This document shows, piece after piece, positions 1 through 5,434 of a stretch of DNA of 6,609 nt. The translations under genes and the position numbers were made by a program. Each line of letters begins with the position of its first letter. Position 1 is the first letter of the stretch. Origin of the DNA: Desulfobacteraceae bacterium (GTDB taxonomy: Bacteria > Desulfobacterota > Desulfobacteria > Desulfobacterales > Desulfobacteraceae); the NCBI GenBank assembly GCA_024225895.1, contig JAAEMC010001006.1, positions 1-6,609 on the forward strand, in the 5' to 3' direction. Below the pieces are notes generated by a model that made no database searches, was not told the origin of the DNA, and saw only the letters and a list, made by a program, of their open reading frames with translations.

Positions 1-689
1 ATGCACCTGTAGGTTTCATTGGTTTTGGCATCATAGGTATGGGAAATAACCGTATCAACGAAATAGAAGGACAATAGACTGCAGCTGATGGCTTTTTGAA
101 GCCTGTCCAGCCGCTTTTTTTTGTGGGTTATGCTTATATAGCATGTTTTCAAAGAATCGAATTCTTTGGCCGATATTTTATCAAGATTGTATTTGGCCAA
201 AAGGTTGTTGGCCTTTTGGGAAGCGGCTCTGGCTTCGTATTCATTGGTGGAATGGCTTAATGCCAGTAATTTTTTAATTTTATTGAGTGTGTTTAAAGCA
301 TCATCTTGAAGACGGCCTTTAATTAATGTTATGTCCATCTGGCATTTGGCAGCAGCAGTTTGAAATGCCGGATGGACCCCCAGGGCCTTGCAGGCATTTA
401 AAAAACATGGTCCATGGTGATCACTATTTTGATACTTTTCACTGACATACTGATGCGCCATCTCATGTTTGAGTACTTCCAAAACCATATCCCAGGGCTG
501 GGTTTCTATCAGATGAGCGGAAAGAGAAATCATATTCAGACCAGGATCCCAGGATCCCAGCTTTGTTCGGCTTTTGCTTATGAAAAAGGTGGGTCTGGAA
601 AGGGAAGTCTGATGTAAAAAACATATTTTTTCATGTTCGTTTACAAGCTGGAGGCACCAGTTATGCCATTTTTCGGTCTGTTCCATCAT
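1..689 (-). CDS. SprT-like zinc metalloprotease domain + DUF2786 protein (3' end cut by window edge)
   Basis: Reading the minus strand from 689 gives an uninterrupted frame of 229 codons to the window edge, with no stop, so the C-terminus is missing. Residues about 1-110 look like a SprT-like domain: a conserved-looking LGSWDPG segment (44-50), the zinc motif HEMAH (75-79, with E76 as probable catalytic base) and a downstream HHG (91-93) whose H92 is the likely third zinc ligand. Residues about 131-171 match DUF2786 (NKIKKLLALSHSTNEYEA, then KANNLLAKYNLD). SprT-like domains occur in Wss1/Spartan-type DNA-protein crosslink proteases and in uncharacterised bacterial proteins; DUF2786 has no known function. 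Start: tandem ATGs at 689 and 686; an in-frame stop lies at 725-723 and a GTG at 698 is also possible. No clear Shine-Dalgarno site precedes any of them. The domain calls are firm; the biological role is not known. Confidence 0.85.
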   Translation of the reverse strand, partial: MMEQTEKWHNWCLQLVNEHEKICFLHQTSLSRPTFFISKSRTKLGSWDPGLNMISLSAHLIETQPWDMVLEVLKHEMAHQYVSEKYQNSDHHGPCFLNACKALGVHPAFQTAAAKCQMDITLIKGRLQDDALNTLNKIKKLLALSHSTNEYEARAASQKANNLLAKYNLDKISAKEFDSLKTCYISITHKKKRLDRLQKAISCSLLSFYFVDTVISHTYDAKTNETYRC

Positions 690-930
690 GGAAGCCACAC
701 ATATAATAACAATTGAAATTAATCAAGGGTATGATAGGACTTAAGAAAATATTGGATAAAGCAATTGCCAAAATAATTTTTTCGAATAACCAAATGGCGT
801 ATGGCAATCGCCAAAAATCCGGCTCATAAATTCGAAGACTTAAGTCAAACGGCATGAGATGTCTCAATTGAATTTTAACGGAATACATTTATGACATTTG
901 GTATAACTGATTAACGGGAGTGATTACAAA
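690..930. other. divergent intergenic region
   Basis: This spacer separates the leftward SprT-like gene from the rightward YciI gene and should hold promoters for both. The only promoter-like element I can point to is an extended -10 on the plus strand at 899-907. No convincing coding sequence, terminator or long repeat was seen. A 75-codon minus-strand frame (888-661) crosses it, but it lacks a ribosome binding site and runs into the SprT-like gene, so I do not call it. Confidence 0.5.
899..907 (+). promoter_or_regulatory. possible extended -10 promoter for the YciI gene
   Basis: The plus strand reads TGGTATAAC, matching the extended -10 pattern TGnTATAAT at all but the last base. No good -35 lies 16-18 bases upstream, as tolerated for extended -10 promoters. 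Transcription would begin near 914, just before the GGGAG at 916-920, giving a very short leader. This is pattern matching only. Confidence 0.25.
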
Positions 931-1230
931 ATGCAGTTTATCGTAACAGGATATGATGGAACAGATGAAGGGGCTTTGGACAGGAGAATGGCTGCCCGTC
1001 AAGATCATCTTGAAATGGCAGCCAGCTTTTATCAAAGTGGACAATGGCTTTATGCTGCCGCCATTTTAAATGATGAAGCAAAAATGGCAGGCTCAATGAT
1101 TGTCTGTGAATTTCCATCCAAAGAAGCACTTGAAAAAGAATGGCTTGAAAAAGAACCCTATATTCTGGCCAATGTTTGGGAAAAGATAGAGATCAAAAGA
1201 GCACAGGTCGCCCCTTTTTGTGTGAAATAG
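931..1230 (+). CDS. YciI-family (YCII domain) protein
   Basis: A 99-residue protein, the usual size of a stand-alone YCII domain with its dimeric ferredoxin-like fold. Visible family features are an N-terminal beta-strand (MQFIVTGYDG), the RQDHLEMA segment in which H26 corresponds to the conserved histidine of the RxxHL motif, the AAAILNDEAKMAGSMIV strand-turn-strand region, a helix rich in Glu and Lys (63-74), and the closing EPYILANVWEKIEIK (75-89) matching the family's (D/E)PY...V.....V.P end. Known members are small cytosolic proteins of mostly unknown role, some with dehydrochlorinase-like or ligand-binding activity, so no reaction can be assigned. GGGAG at 916-920 lies 10 bases before the ATG. 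The next gene begins 43 bases downstream on the same strand with no terminator between, so the two may be co-transcribed. Confidence 0.85.
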   Translation: MQFIVTGYDGTDEGALDRRMAARQDHLEMAASFYQSGQWLYAAAILNDEAKMAGSMIVCEFPSKEALEKEWLEKEPYILANVWEKIEIKRAQVAPFCVK

Positions 1231-1256
1231 AATAGCTCAATTTTTCTGATTTAACA

Positions 1257-1272
1257 TCCTTCAGGAGAAGGA
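1257..1272 (+). promoter_or_regulatory. Shine-Dalgarno site inside a small hairpin
   Basis: TCCTTC (1257-1262) and GAAGGA (1267-1272) are perfect complements around the four-base loop AGGA, so the ribosome binding site of the downstream gene lies in the loop and right arm of a 6-bp hairpin two bases from the ATG. The stem is short and may simply present the site rather than block it. Confidence 0.3.
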
Positions 1273-1273
1273 A

Positions 1274-2311
1274 ATGAAAAGAATTGTTTTTATATGTTTA
1301 TTGGTGGTGTCTGCATTTATTGGCAATCATGTTGATGCATATCCAGGCAATATTCAAGATCTTATCCGGGATGCGCGGAACGGGGATGTTGAAGCAATGG
1401 TATTGCTTGGAACATCATATTACCACGGCAAAGGGGTGTTAAAAGATCCTTTTAAGGCCAAGTGCTGGATCAAAAAGGCCTACGATAATGGATCGCAAAA
1501 GGCTGCAAAAGTCTGGAATGATCTGGCGCTGTGGGAATATTCCGGAAAATGCGATGACTCCTTTGATGATGAGGTTACAGAAAAGTATCAAAAAAAAGAT
1601 ATCTTTACCGATCCTTTTACCGGCATGGTATTTGTTTATGTTCCCCAGGGGTGTTTTATTATGGGCTGCCACAACCGAGCCCAGGGGTGTAGAAAAGATG
1701 AAAAGCCTGCCCACAGTGTATGTGTTGATGGATTTTGGATGGGAAAATTTGAAGTGACCCAGGCGCAATGGGAATTGGTCAGGAAACAAAATCCGTCCCG
1801 GTTTAAAAGAGGCAGCCGGTATCCGGTTGAAAATGTTTCGTTTGAAGATGTTGATGCTTTTATACAAAGGCTCAATTCCCTGGGCCCCAATTCTTATTTG
1901 TTACCCACAGAAGCCCAGTGGGAATATGCCTGTCGTAATATGGGCATGAAAATCAATTTTCCTGACAAGGATGCATCCGATGCCCTCTATGAAAATTGCG
2001 GGAATTGTGATTCAGGACCTTATAAGAATGAAACCGCGCCGGTTGGAAGCTTTGTATCCAATGATCTTGGACTGTATGATATGGCCGGGAATGTAAGGGA
2101 ATGGTGCCGTGACGTTTACCACAAAGACGGGTATGAAATGCATTCAAAACTCGATCCTGTTGTAAAGGCCCGGGGTGCTTCAGAGGTTGTCAGAGGTGGT
2201 TCCTATATTGATAATATGAAGAACATTCGATGCACTGCCCGGCAAAAATCCATTCCGGCAATGAAAAGTGACTACATTGGTTTCCGTTTGGTATTAATTA
2301 AAGACAAGTGA
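1274..2311 (+). CDS. exported Sel1-repeat / FGE-sulfatase (SUMF1-like) protein without catalytic cysteines
   Basis: A 345-residue protein. Residues 1-22 form a signal peptide (MKR, hydrophobic core, cleavage expected after HVDA), so it is probably periplasmic. Residues about 27-80 resemble a Sel1-like repeat (DARNGDVEAMVLLGTSYYHG, then DPFKAKCWIKKAYDNGS). Residues about 115-341 are an FGE-sulfatase domain: FVYVPQGCFIMG (120-131), FWMGKFEVTQAQWELV (154-169), YPVENVSFEDVDAF (183-196), LLPTEAQWEYAC (209-220), GLYDMAGNVREWC (266-278), VVRGGSYIDN (305-314) and YIGFRLV (334-340). True formylglycine-generating enzymes carry two catalytic cysteines just after the GGS(Y/W) motif; here that segment reads IDNMKNIRCTAR with neither in place. 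Sulfatase activation is therefore unlikely, and a structural or ligand-binding role is more plausible. The mature protein has 11 cysteines, including a CGNC pair (242-245). AGGAG at 1263-1267 lies 6 bases before ATG, which fixes the start. Confidence 0.88.
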   Translation: MKRIVFICLLVVSAFIGNHVDAYPGNIQDLIRDARNGDVEAMVLLGTSYYHGKGVLKDPFKAKCWIKKAYDNGSQKAAKVWNDLALWEYSGKCDDSFDDEVTEKYQKKDIFTDPFTGMVFVYVPQGCFIMGCHNRAQGCRKDEKPAHSVCVDGFWMGKFEVTQAQWELVRKQNPSRFKRGSRYPVENVSFEDVDAFIQRLNSLGPNSYLLPTEAQWEYACRNMGMKINFPDKDASDALYENCGNCDSGPYKNETAPVGSFVSNDLGLYDMAGNVREWCRDVYHKDGYEMHSKLDPVVKARGASEVVRGGSYIDNMKNIRCTARQKSIPAMKSDYIGFRLVLIKDK

Positions 2312-2314
2312 AGT

Positions 2315-3346
2315 CTATTCAAATTCCGATCGGATAAATGCATTTAGTTCTTCATAACCGATTTTTTCCACCTTGGCTTTTCCAATTTGTTCCAAAAAGA
2401 CAAAGAAAAGATCCGAGCCCTGCTTCTTTTTGTCCCGACTGGCTGCATGAATGATATTTTTTGCATTATACGCCGGCTCAATTGGAAGTTGAAGATCTGC
2501 CAGCAGTCTTTTTATCCGCTGAACATCTGAATCAGCAATCATGCCTTTGAATCGGGAAAATTTTGCAGCCATTACCATGCCCATGGCAACCGCTCGTCCG
2601 TGGCCGGCGTTCTCAATTTTTTCAATGGCATGGCCAATGGTATGGCCAAAATTGAGTTTTCTTCTTTCTCCGGCCTCTTTTTCATCATTTTCCACTACCC
2701 GGGATTTAATTCTGACAGAATCTCTTACCAGTCTGAAAATGGTATCCAGATCCAGATTGAGGGCTTTTTCCTTGCTCTTTTCAAGAAACGCAAACATATT
2801 TGCGTCCGAGATTAGACCGTGTTTTACGATTTCTGCCATTCCATTGAAAATTTCTTTTTTGGGCAAGGTGGATAACATATCGATGTCGCAGATCACGAAC
2901 CTGGGTTGGTTAAAGACACCCACCATGTTTTTGTAGGCATCCAGGTTGACCCCATTTTTTCCGCCCACGCTGGCATCAACCTGTGAAAGCAGGGAAGTGG
3001 AAACAAAACCAAAATCCAGTCCCCGTAAAAATGTCGATGCTGCAAAGCCGGCTATGTCCGTGACAATCCCTCCCCCAATCCCTAAAATAAAGCTGGATCT
3101 GTCGCAAGAAAGACGGATTAATTCTTTATAAATATATTCGATTGTGGACAGGGTTTTATTCTTCTCTCCCTCACCAATGGTAATGATGGGGGCATCAGGG
3201 AACGCATCCTTGTAAAAATGATGGATGTTTTTGTCCGTAATAATGACTGTCTGGGTATCTGGAAGATAGTTCTTTATATTTTTAAAGCTTTCTCCCACGT
3301 ATATGGAAGAAAGCCCTTTTTCGACCTTCACTTGGAATGTTTCCAA
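2315..3346 (-). CDS. aroB: 3-dehydroquinate synthase AroB
   Basis: A 343-residue protein of normal AroB length that converts DAHP to 3-dehydroquinate, the second shikimate-pathway step, in the cytosol, using NAD+ and a divalent metal. Visible motifs are the NAD-binding GIGGGIVTDIAGFAAS (89-104), the active-site stretch SQVDASVGGKNGVN (121-134), AEIVKHG (171-177, with E172 as metal ligand), RRKLNFGHTIGHAIE (228-242, with H235 as metal ligand) and GHGRAVAMGM (248-257, with H249 as metal ligand). The usual HGEAV motif reads HGRAV here. The start is TTG at 3346-3344; AAGGA at 3360-3356 sits 9 bases upstream, inside the last codons of aroF. The aroF stop is only 5 bases before this start, so translational coupling and one shared transcript are likely. 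The 3' end meets the SUMF1-like gene after a 3-base gap. Confidence 0.96.
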   Translation of the reverse strand: METFQVKVEKGLSSIYVGESFKNIKNYLPDTQTVIITDKNIHHFYKDAFPDAPIITIGEGEKNKTLSTIEYIYKELIRLSCDRSSFILGIGGGIVTDIAGFAASTFLRGLDFGFVSTSLLSQVDASVGGKNGVNLDAYKNMVGVFNQPRFVICDIDMLSTLPKKEIFNGMAEIVKHGLISDANMFAFLEKSKEKALNLDLDTIFRLVRDSVRIKSRVVENDEKEAGERRKLNFGHTIGHAIEKIENAGHGRAVAMGMVMAAKFSRFKGMIADSDVQRIKRLLADLQLPIEPAYNAKNIIHAASRDKKKQGSDLFFVFLEQIGKAKVEKIGYEELNAFIRSEFE

Positions 3347-3351
3347 ATCTT

Positions 3352-4362
3352 TTAATCCTTTAGTATGATGGCGTGGATGGCATTCATTGTCTTGATGACT
3401 TTTGTAAACTGATCCGGGTATAGGGATTGTGCTCCGTCACTCATTGCTTCATCAGGGTTGTTATGCACCTCTATCATCATACCATCTGAACCCAAAGCAG
3501 CTGCAGCATAGGAAAGGGAAATCACCTGGTCTCGAACACCTGCGGCATGGCTGGGATCAACAATGATCGGCAGATGGCTCTCTTTTTTCACCGCAGGGAC
3601 CACAGAAAGATCCAGTGTATTCCTACTGTGCCTTACAAATGTTCTGACCCCTCTTTCACAGAGAATAATATTGTTGTTCCCCTTTTCCATGATATATTCA
3701 GCCGCCATCAGCCATTCCTGAAGCATGGCCGACATGCCTCTTTTCAGGAGAATCGGCTTTTTTGACTTGCCGGCCCGCCGAAGCAGGCTGAAATTCTGCA
3801 TATTTCGTGTGCCGATTTGCACCAAATCAGCAACTTCTTCAACCTGATCAAAATTTTGTACATCCATAACTTCTGTGACAATGGGAAGACCGGTTTCTTG
3901 TTTTACTTTTGCAAGATGCTCAAGCCCTTTTTTTCTAAGTCCCTGGAAAGAGTAAGGTGAGGTTCTAGGCTTAAATGCGCCCCCCCTGAACAATTTCGCA
4001 CCAGCCTCTTTGACTGATTTAGCAATGGATAACACTTGAGTTTCACTTTCAACAGCACAGGGGCCGGCAATGACCGGCATTGTGCCATCGCCGAAAACAG
4101 CATCACCAATTTTTACATGGGTGTTTTCCTGCTTAAACTCCCGGCTGACAAGTTTGTATGGTTTTGTCACCGGAATGACCTCTTTTACACCATTAAGGCC
4201 CAAAAAATGAGCTGCATCCACAGAATTTTTATTATTAAGGATTCCAATGGATACCCTGTTTCCACCTGGTATTGGACGGGCAGTATAGCCTCTTTTTTCA
4301 ATTGCTGTGACAATTGATTGAATTTTTTCTTCATTTGCATCTTTTTTCATTACAATAAGCAT
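3352..4362 (-). CDS. aroF: 3-deoxy-7-phosphoheptulonate (DAHP) synthase, type I-beta
   Basis: A 336-residue enzyme condensing phosphoenolpyruvate and erythrose 4-phosphate to DAHP, the committed step of aromatic biosynthesis. Residues 1 to about 66 form the ferredoxin-like regulatory domain typical of Thermotoga-type enzymes; from about 80 the TIM barrel shows AGPCAVES (99-106), LFRGGAFKPRTSPYSFQGL (124-142), LLKRGMSAMLQEW (205-217), ILCERGVRTF (233-242), DPSHAAG (269-275), MMIEVHNNPDEAMSDGAQSL (295-314). Metal ligands are expected at C102, H272, E298 and D309, the same numbers I recall for the Thermotoga maritima enzyme, which supports this start. A TTG three bases upstream (4365) could extend the frame by one residue, but GGAGG at 4373-4369 lies 6 bases from the ATG at 4362 and only 3 from the TTG. 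First gene of a pair with aroB, downstream of a Trp-rich leader peptide and terminator. Feedback by Tyr or Phe through the N-terminal domain is known in the family and inferred here. Confidence 0.96.
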   Translation of the reverse strand: MLIVMKKDANEEKIQSIVTAIEKRGYTARPIPGGNRVSIGILNNKNSVDAAHFLGLNGVKEVIPVTKPYKLVSREFKQENTHVKIGDAVFGDGTMPVIAGPCAVESETQVLSIAKSVKEAGAKLFRGGAFKPRTSPYSFQGLRKKGLEHLAKVKQETGLPIVTEVMDVQNFDQVEEVADLVQIGTRNMQNFSLLRRAGKSKKPILLKRGMSAMLQEWLMAAEYIMEKGNNNIILCERGVRTFVRHSRNTLDLSVVPAVKKESHLPIIVDPSHAAGVRDQVISLSYAAAALGSDGMMIEVHNNPDEAMSDGAQSLYPDQFTKVIKTMNAIHAIILKD

Positions 4363-4368
4363 CAATTT

Positions 4369-4373
4369 CCTCC
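4369..4373 (-). promoter_or_regulatory. ribosome binding site of aroF
   Basis: The minus strand reads GGAGG followed by AAATTG and then ATG. It is the strongest Shine-Dalgarno site in the window, lies downstream of the terminator hairpin, and selects the ATG at 4362 over the overlapping TTG at 4365. Confidence 0.8.
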
Positions 4374-4409
4374 ATGAGGTTTGTATCAGTATTCCATGAT
4401 CAGGGCAAT

Positions 4410-4436
4410 AAAAAAAGGCTGCTCACAAAGCAGCCT
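4410..4436 (-). terminator. rho-independent terminator (attenuator) in the aroF leader
   Basis: On the minus strand AGGCTGCT (4436-4429) pairs perfectly with AGCAGCCT (4423-4416) around the loop TTGTG, followed by six further T residues (4415-4410). The plus strand has no T-run at this hairpin, so it acts leftward. It lies 37 bases before the aroF Shine-Dalgarno site and after a short Trp-rich reading frame, so it should terminate transcripts in the leader before aroF unless disrupted by upstream pairing. Confidence 0.85.
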
Positions 4437-4445
4437 GAAAAGTGA

Positions 4446-4476
4446 AAAAGGCTGCCAGTTCTATCTGCAGCCTTTT
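4446..4476 (-). promoter_or_regulatory. upstream leader hairpin (segments B and C)
   Basis: AAAAGGCTGC (4476-4467) pairs with GCAGCCTTTT (4455-4446), giving a 10-bp stem around an 11-base loop. The GC core plus the trailing T5 also resembles a weak terminator. The left arm is alternatively complementary to the leader coding region (4528-4519). The right arm is alternatively complementary to the first arm of the terminator hairpin: GGCAGCCT (4456-4449) with AGGCTGCT (4436-4429), 8 pairs including one G-U. It is therefore the switching element between the leader peptide and the terminator. Confidence 0.75.
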
Positions 4477-4528
4477 GATTTTATTCTATTTAATCATTGT
4501 CAATAATCTGATTGATTTGCTGCAGATA
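4462..4528 (-). repeat. 10-bp inverted repeat linking the Trp codons to the leader hairpin (A:B pairing)
   Basis: TATCTGCAGC (4528-4519), which begins at the base after the last Trp codon, is an exact complement of GCTGCAGATA (4471-4462), which overlaps the left arm of the next hairpin by GCTGC. The two pairings cannot coexist. Flanking bases do not extend the match. Confidence 0.8.
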
Positions 4529-4609
4529 CCACCATTGCCAGAGCCAGGCGGCAGCATCCTGGTTGAATTTTGTTAAAATAGCTTCTGTTTCTATGTATAA
4601 GTACAACAT
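4490..4609 (-). CDS. Trp-rich leader peptide of the aroF-aroB operon
   Basis: A 39-codon frame from ATG at 4609 to TAA at 4492-4490. It begins MLYLYIETEA, and its second half contains AAAWLWQWWYLQQ (residues 19-31), with Trp at 22, 24, 26 and 27 and Tyr at 28. Two more Tyr (3, 5) and one Phe (15) make 8 of 39 residues aromatic. Such clustering next to competing hairpins and a terminator is the signature of a trpL-type attenuation peptide: scarce charged tRNA-Trp stalls the ribosome and alters leader RNA folding. The peptide itself probably has no function. No Shine-Dalgarno site precedes the ATG, and the best promoter would place the transcript start only a few bases upstream, so either translation is nearly leaderless or the true start differs. 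The Trp cluster and stop codon do not depend on which start is used. The gene is not a recognised named locus; trpL would be an analogy only. Confidence 0.8.
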   Translation of the reverse strand: MLYLYIETEAILTKFNQDAAAWLWQWWYLQQINQIIDND

Positions 4610-4620
4610 AATCTGGTTTG

Positions 4621-4647
4621 ACTATATTTTTTCGGGAAATTTGTCAA
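4621..4647 (-). promoter_or_regulatory. probable sigma-70 promoter of the leader-aroF-aroB transcript
   Basis: The minus strand has a perfect -35 TTGACA (4647-4642) and a near-consensus -10 TATAGT (4626-4621) separated by 15 bases, slightly shorter than the preferred 17. Very A/T-rich sequence lies upstream. Transcription would begin near 4614, immediately before the leader peptide ATG. Confidence 0.5.
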
Positions 4648-4674
4648 TAAAAATTTGAATTTTAAAATTATTGT

Positions 4675-4703
4675 TTGATTTTAAAGAGCCATCACGTTAC
4701 TAT
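4675..4703 (+). promoter_or_regulatory. possible promoter of the response-regulator gene
   Basis: TTGATT (4675-4680) and TACTAT (4698-4703) are separated by exactly 17 bases on the plus strand, each matching consensus at 4 of 6 positions. Transcription would begin near 4710, about 54 bases before the ATG at 4764. The region is A/T-rich, so chance matches are expected. Confidence 0.3.
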
Positions 4704-4763
4704 TTCATAGTTCAAATGAATTAAATTCTTAAAATAACAAAACTTGAATCGGTGCGAAAAATT

Positions 4764-5414
4764 ATGGAAATAAAAGTAATCATTGCAGATGACCACGCCA
4801 TAATGCGAGAGGGGCTTAAAAGCCTTCTTGAAAAATATCAGATCAATGTCGTTGCAATTGCAAATAATGGACGAGAAGCCATTGAGTTAGCCATAAAGCA
4901 CCAGCCTGATATTATGATTATGGATATTGCCATGCCAGATTTAAACGGCATGGAAGCTACCCTGCGAATCAAGCAGGAATTACCCGATGTAAAAATAATT
5001 GCGCTTTCAATGCACTCCAGCAAAAAAATTATTGATAGAATGTTTGTTGCCGGTGCATCTGGGTACATTTTAAAAGAAAGCGCGTTTACTGAACTTTTTG
5101 AAGCCATTCAAGAGGTCAACAAAGGCAATTTTTATTTAAGTCCCGCTGTGGCAAGAATGTTTGTAGATACCCATGGGTTTGATGTACCGAAAACCGATAT
5201 CCGGCCTAAATTTAATGAAATTTCTCGAAAAGAGCGTGAAATTCTTCAGCTCATTGCTGAAGGGGAAAAAACCAGGGATATAGCTGGTAAATTGAATATC
5301 AGCATCAAAACTGTGGAAACTCATCGAAGAAATATTATGAAAAAATTGAATATATTCAGTGTGGCTGGTTCAACCAAATTTGCAATTAAAGAAGGAATTA
5401 TCTCCTTGGACTAA
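4764..5414 (+). CDS. NarL/FixJ-family response regulator (REC-LuxR HTH)
   Basis: A 216-residue cytosolic transcription regulator. Residues 1 to about 118 are a receiver domain with all key residues: acidic D9/D10 (IIADDHAIMREGL), phospho-acceptor D54 (IMIMDIAMPDLNG), S82 (IIALSMHSS) and K104 (GYILKES). Residues about 152-213 are a LuxR-type helix-turn-helix: ISRKEREILQLIAEGEKT, then IAGKLNISIKTVETHRRNI as the recognition region, then MKKLNI. Length is normal for the family. A GTG at 4752 would add four residues (MRKI), but the ATG at 4764 gives the usual short lead into the first beta-strand and is preferred; no strong Shine-Dalgarno site supports either. It is divergent from the aroF leader and is followed after 127 bases by a hybrid histidine kinase on the same strand, a likely but unproven partner. 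Target genes are unknown. Confidence 0.93.
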   Translation: MEIKVIIADDHAIMREGLKSLLEKYQINVVAIANNGREAIELAIKHQPDIMIMDIAMPDLNGMEATLRIKQELPDVKIIALSMHSSKKIIDRMFVAGASGYILKESAFTELFEAIQEVNKGNFYLSPAVARMFVDTHGFDVPKTDIRPKFNEISRKEREILQLIAEGEKTRDIAGKLNISIKTVETHRRNIMKKLNIFSVAGSTKFAIKEGIISLD

Positions 5415-5434
5415 ACATTTAGTAAGGAGTGTTT

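Noticed and set aside
541..560. Tandem 8-bp repeat CCAGGATC
   Set aside because: Two and a half copies only, inside the SprT-like gene, where it encodes the LGSWDPG segment that looks conserved; best explained by coding constraint.
414..617. 67-codon plus-strand frame
   Set aside because: It lies wholly antisense to the SprT-like/DUF2786 gene, whose protein motifs are clear.
661..888. 75-codon minus-strand frame upstream of the SprT-like gene
   Set aside because: No ribosome binding site, no family resemblance, and its end overlaps the well-supported SprT-like coding sequence in another frame.
1439..1867. 142-codon minus-strand frame
   Set aside because: It is antisense to the FGE-sulfatase-domain gene, with no ribosome binding site and no recognisable domain.
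2541..2936. 131-codon plus-strand frame
   Set aside because: It is antisense to aroB, whose conserved motifs account for the sequence; its composition is that of a complement of a real gene.
4410..4476. Tandem hairpins as ordinary terminators of a gene to their right
   Set aside because: No full gene precedes them on the minus strand; only the Trp-rich leader peptide does, which makes an attenuator the better reading.
4490..4557. Second minus-strand frame from ATG 4557 (begins MLPPGSGNGG)
   Set aside because: It overlaps the Trp-rich frame, has no features of a leader or protein family, and reads the Trp codons out of frame.
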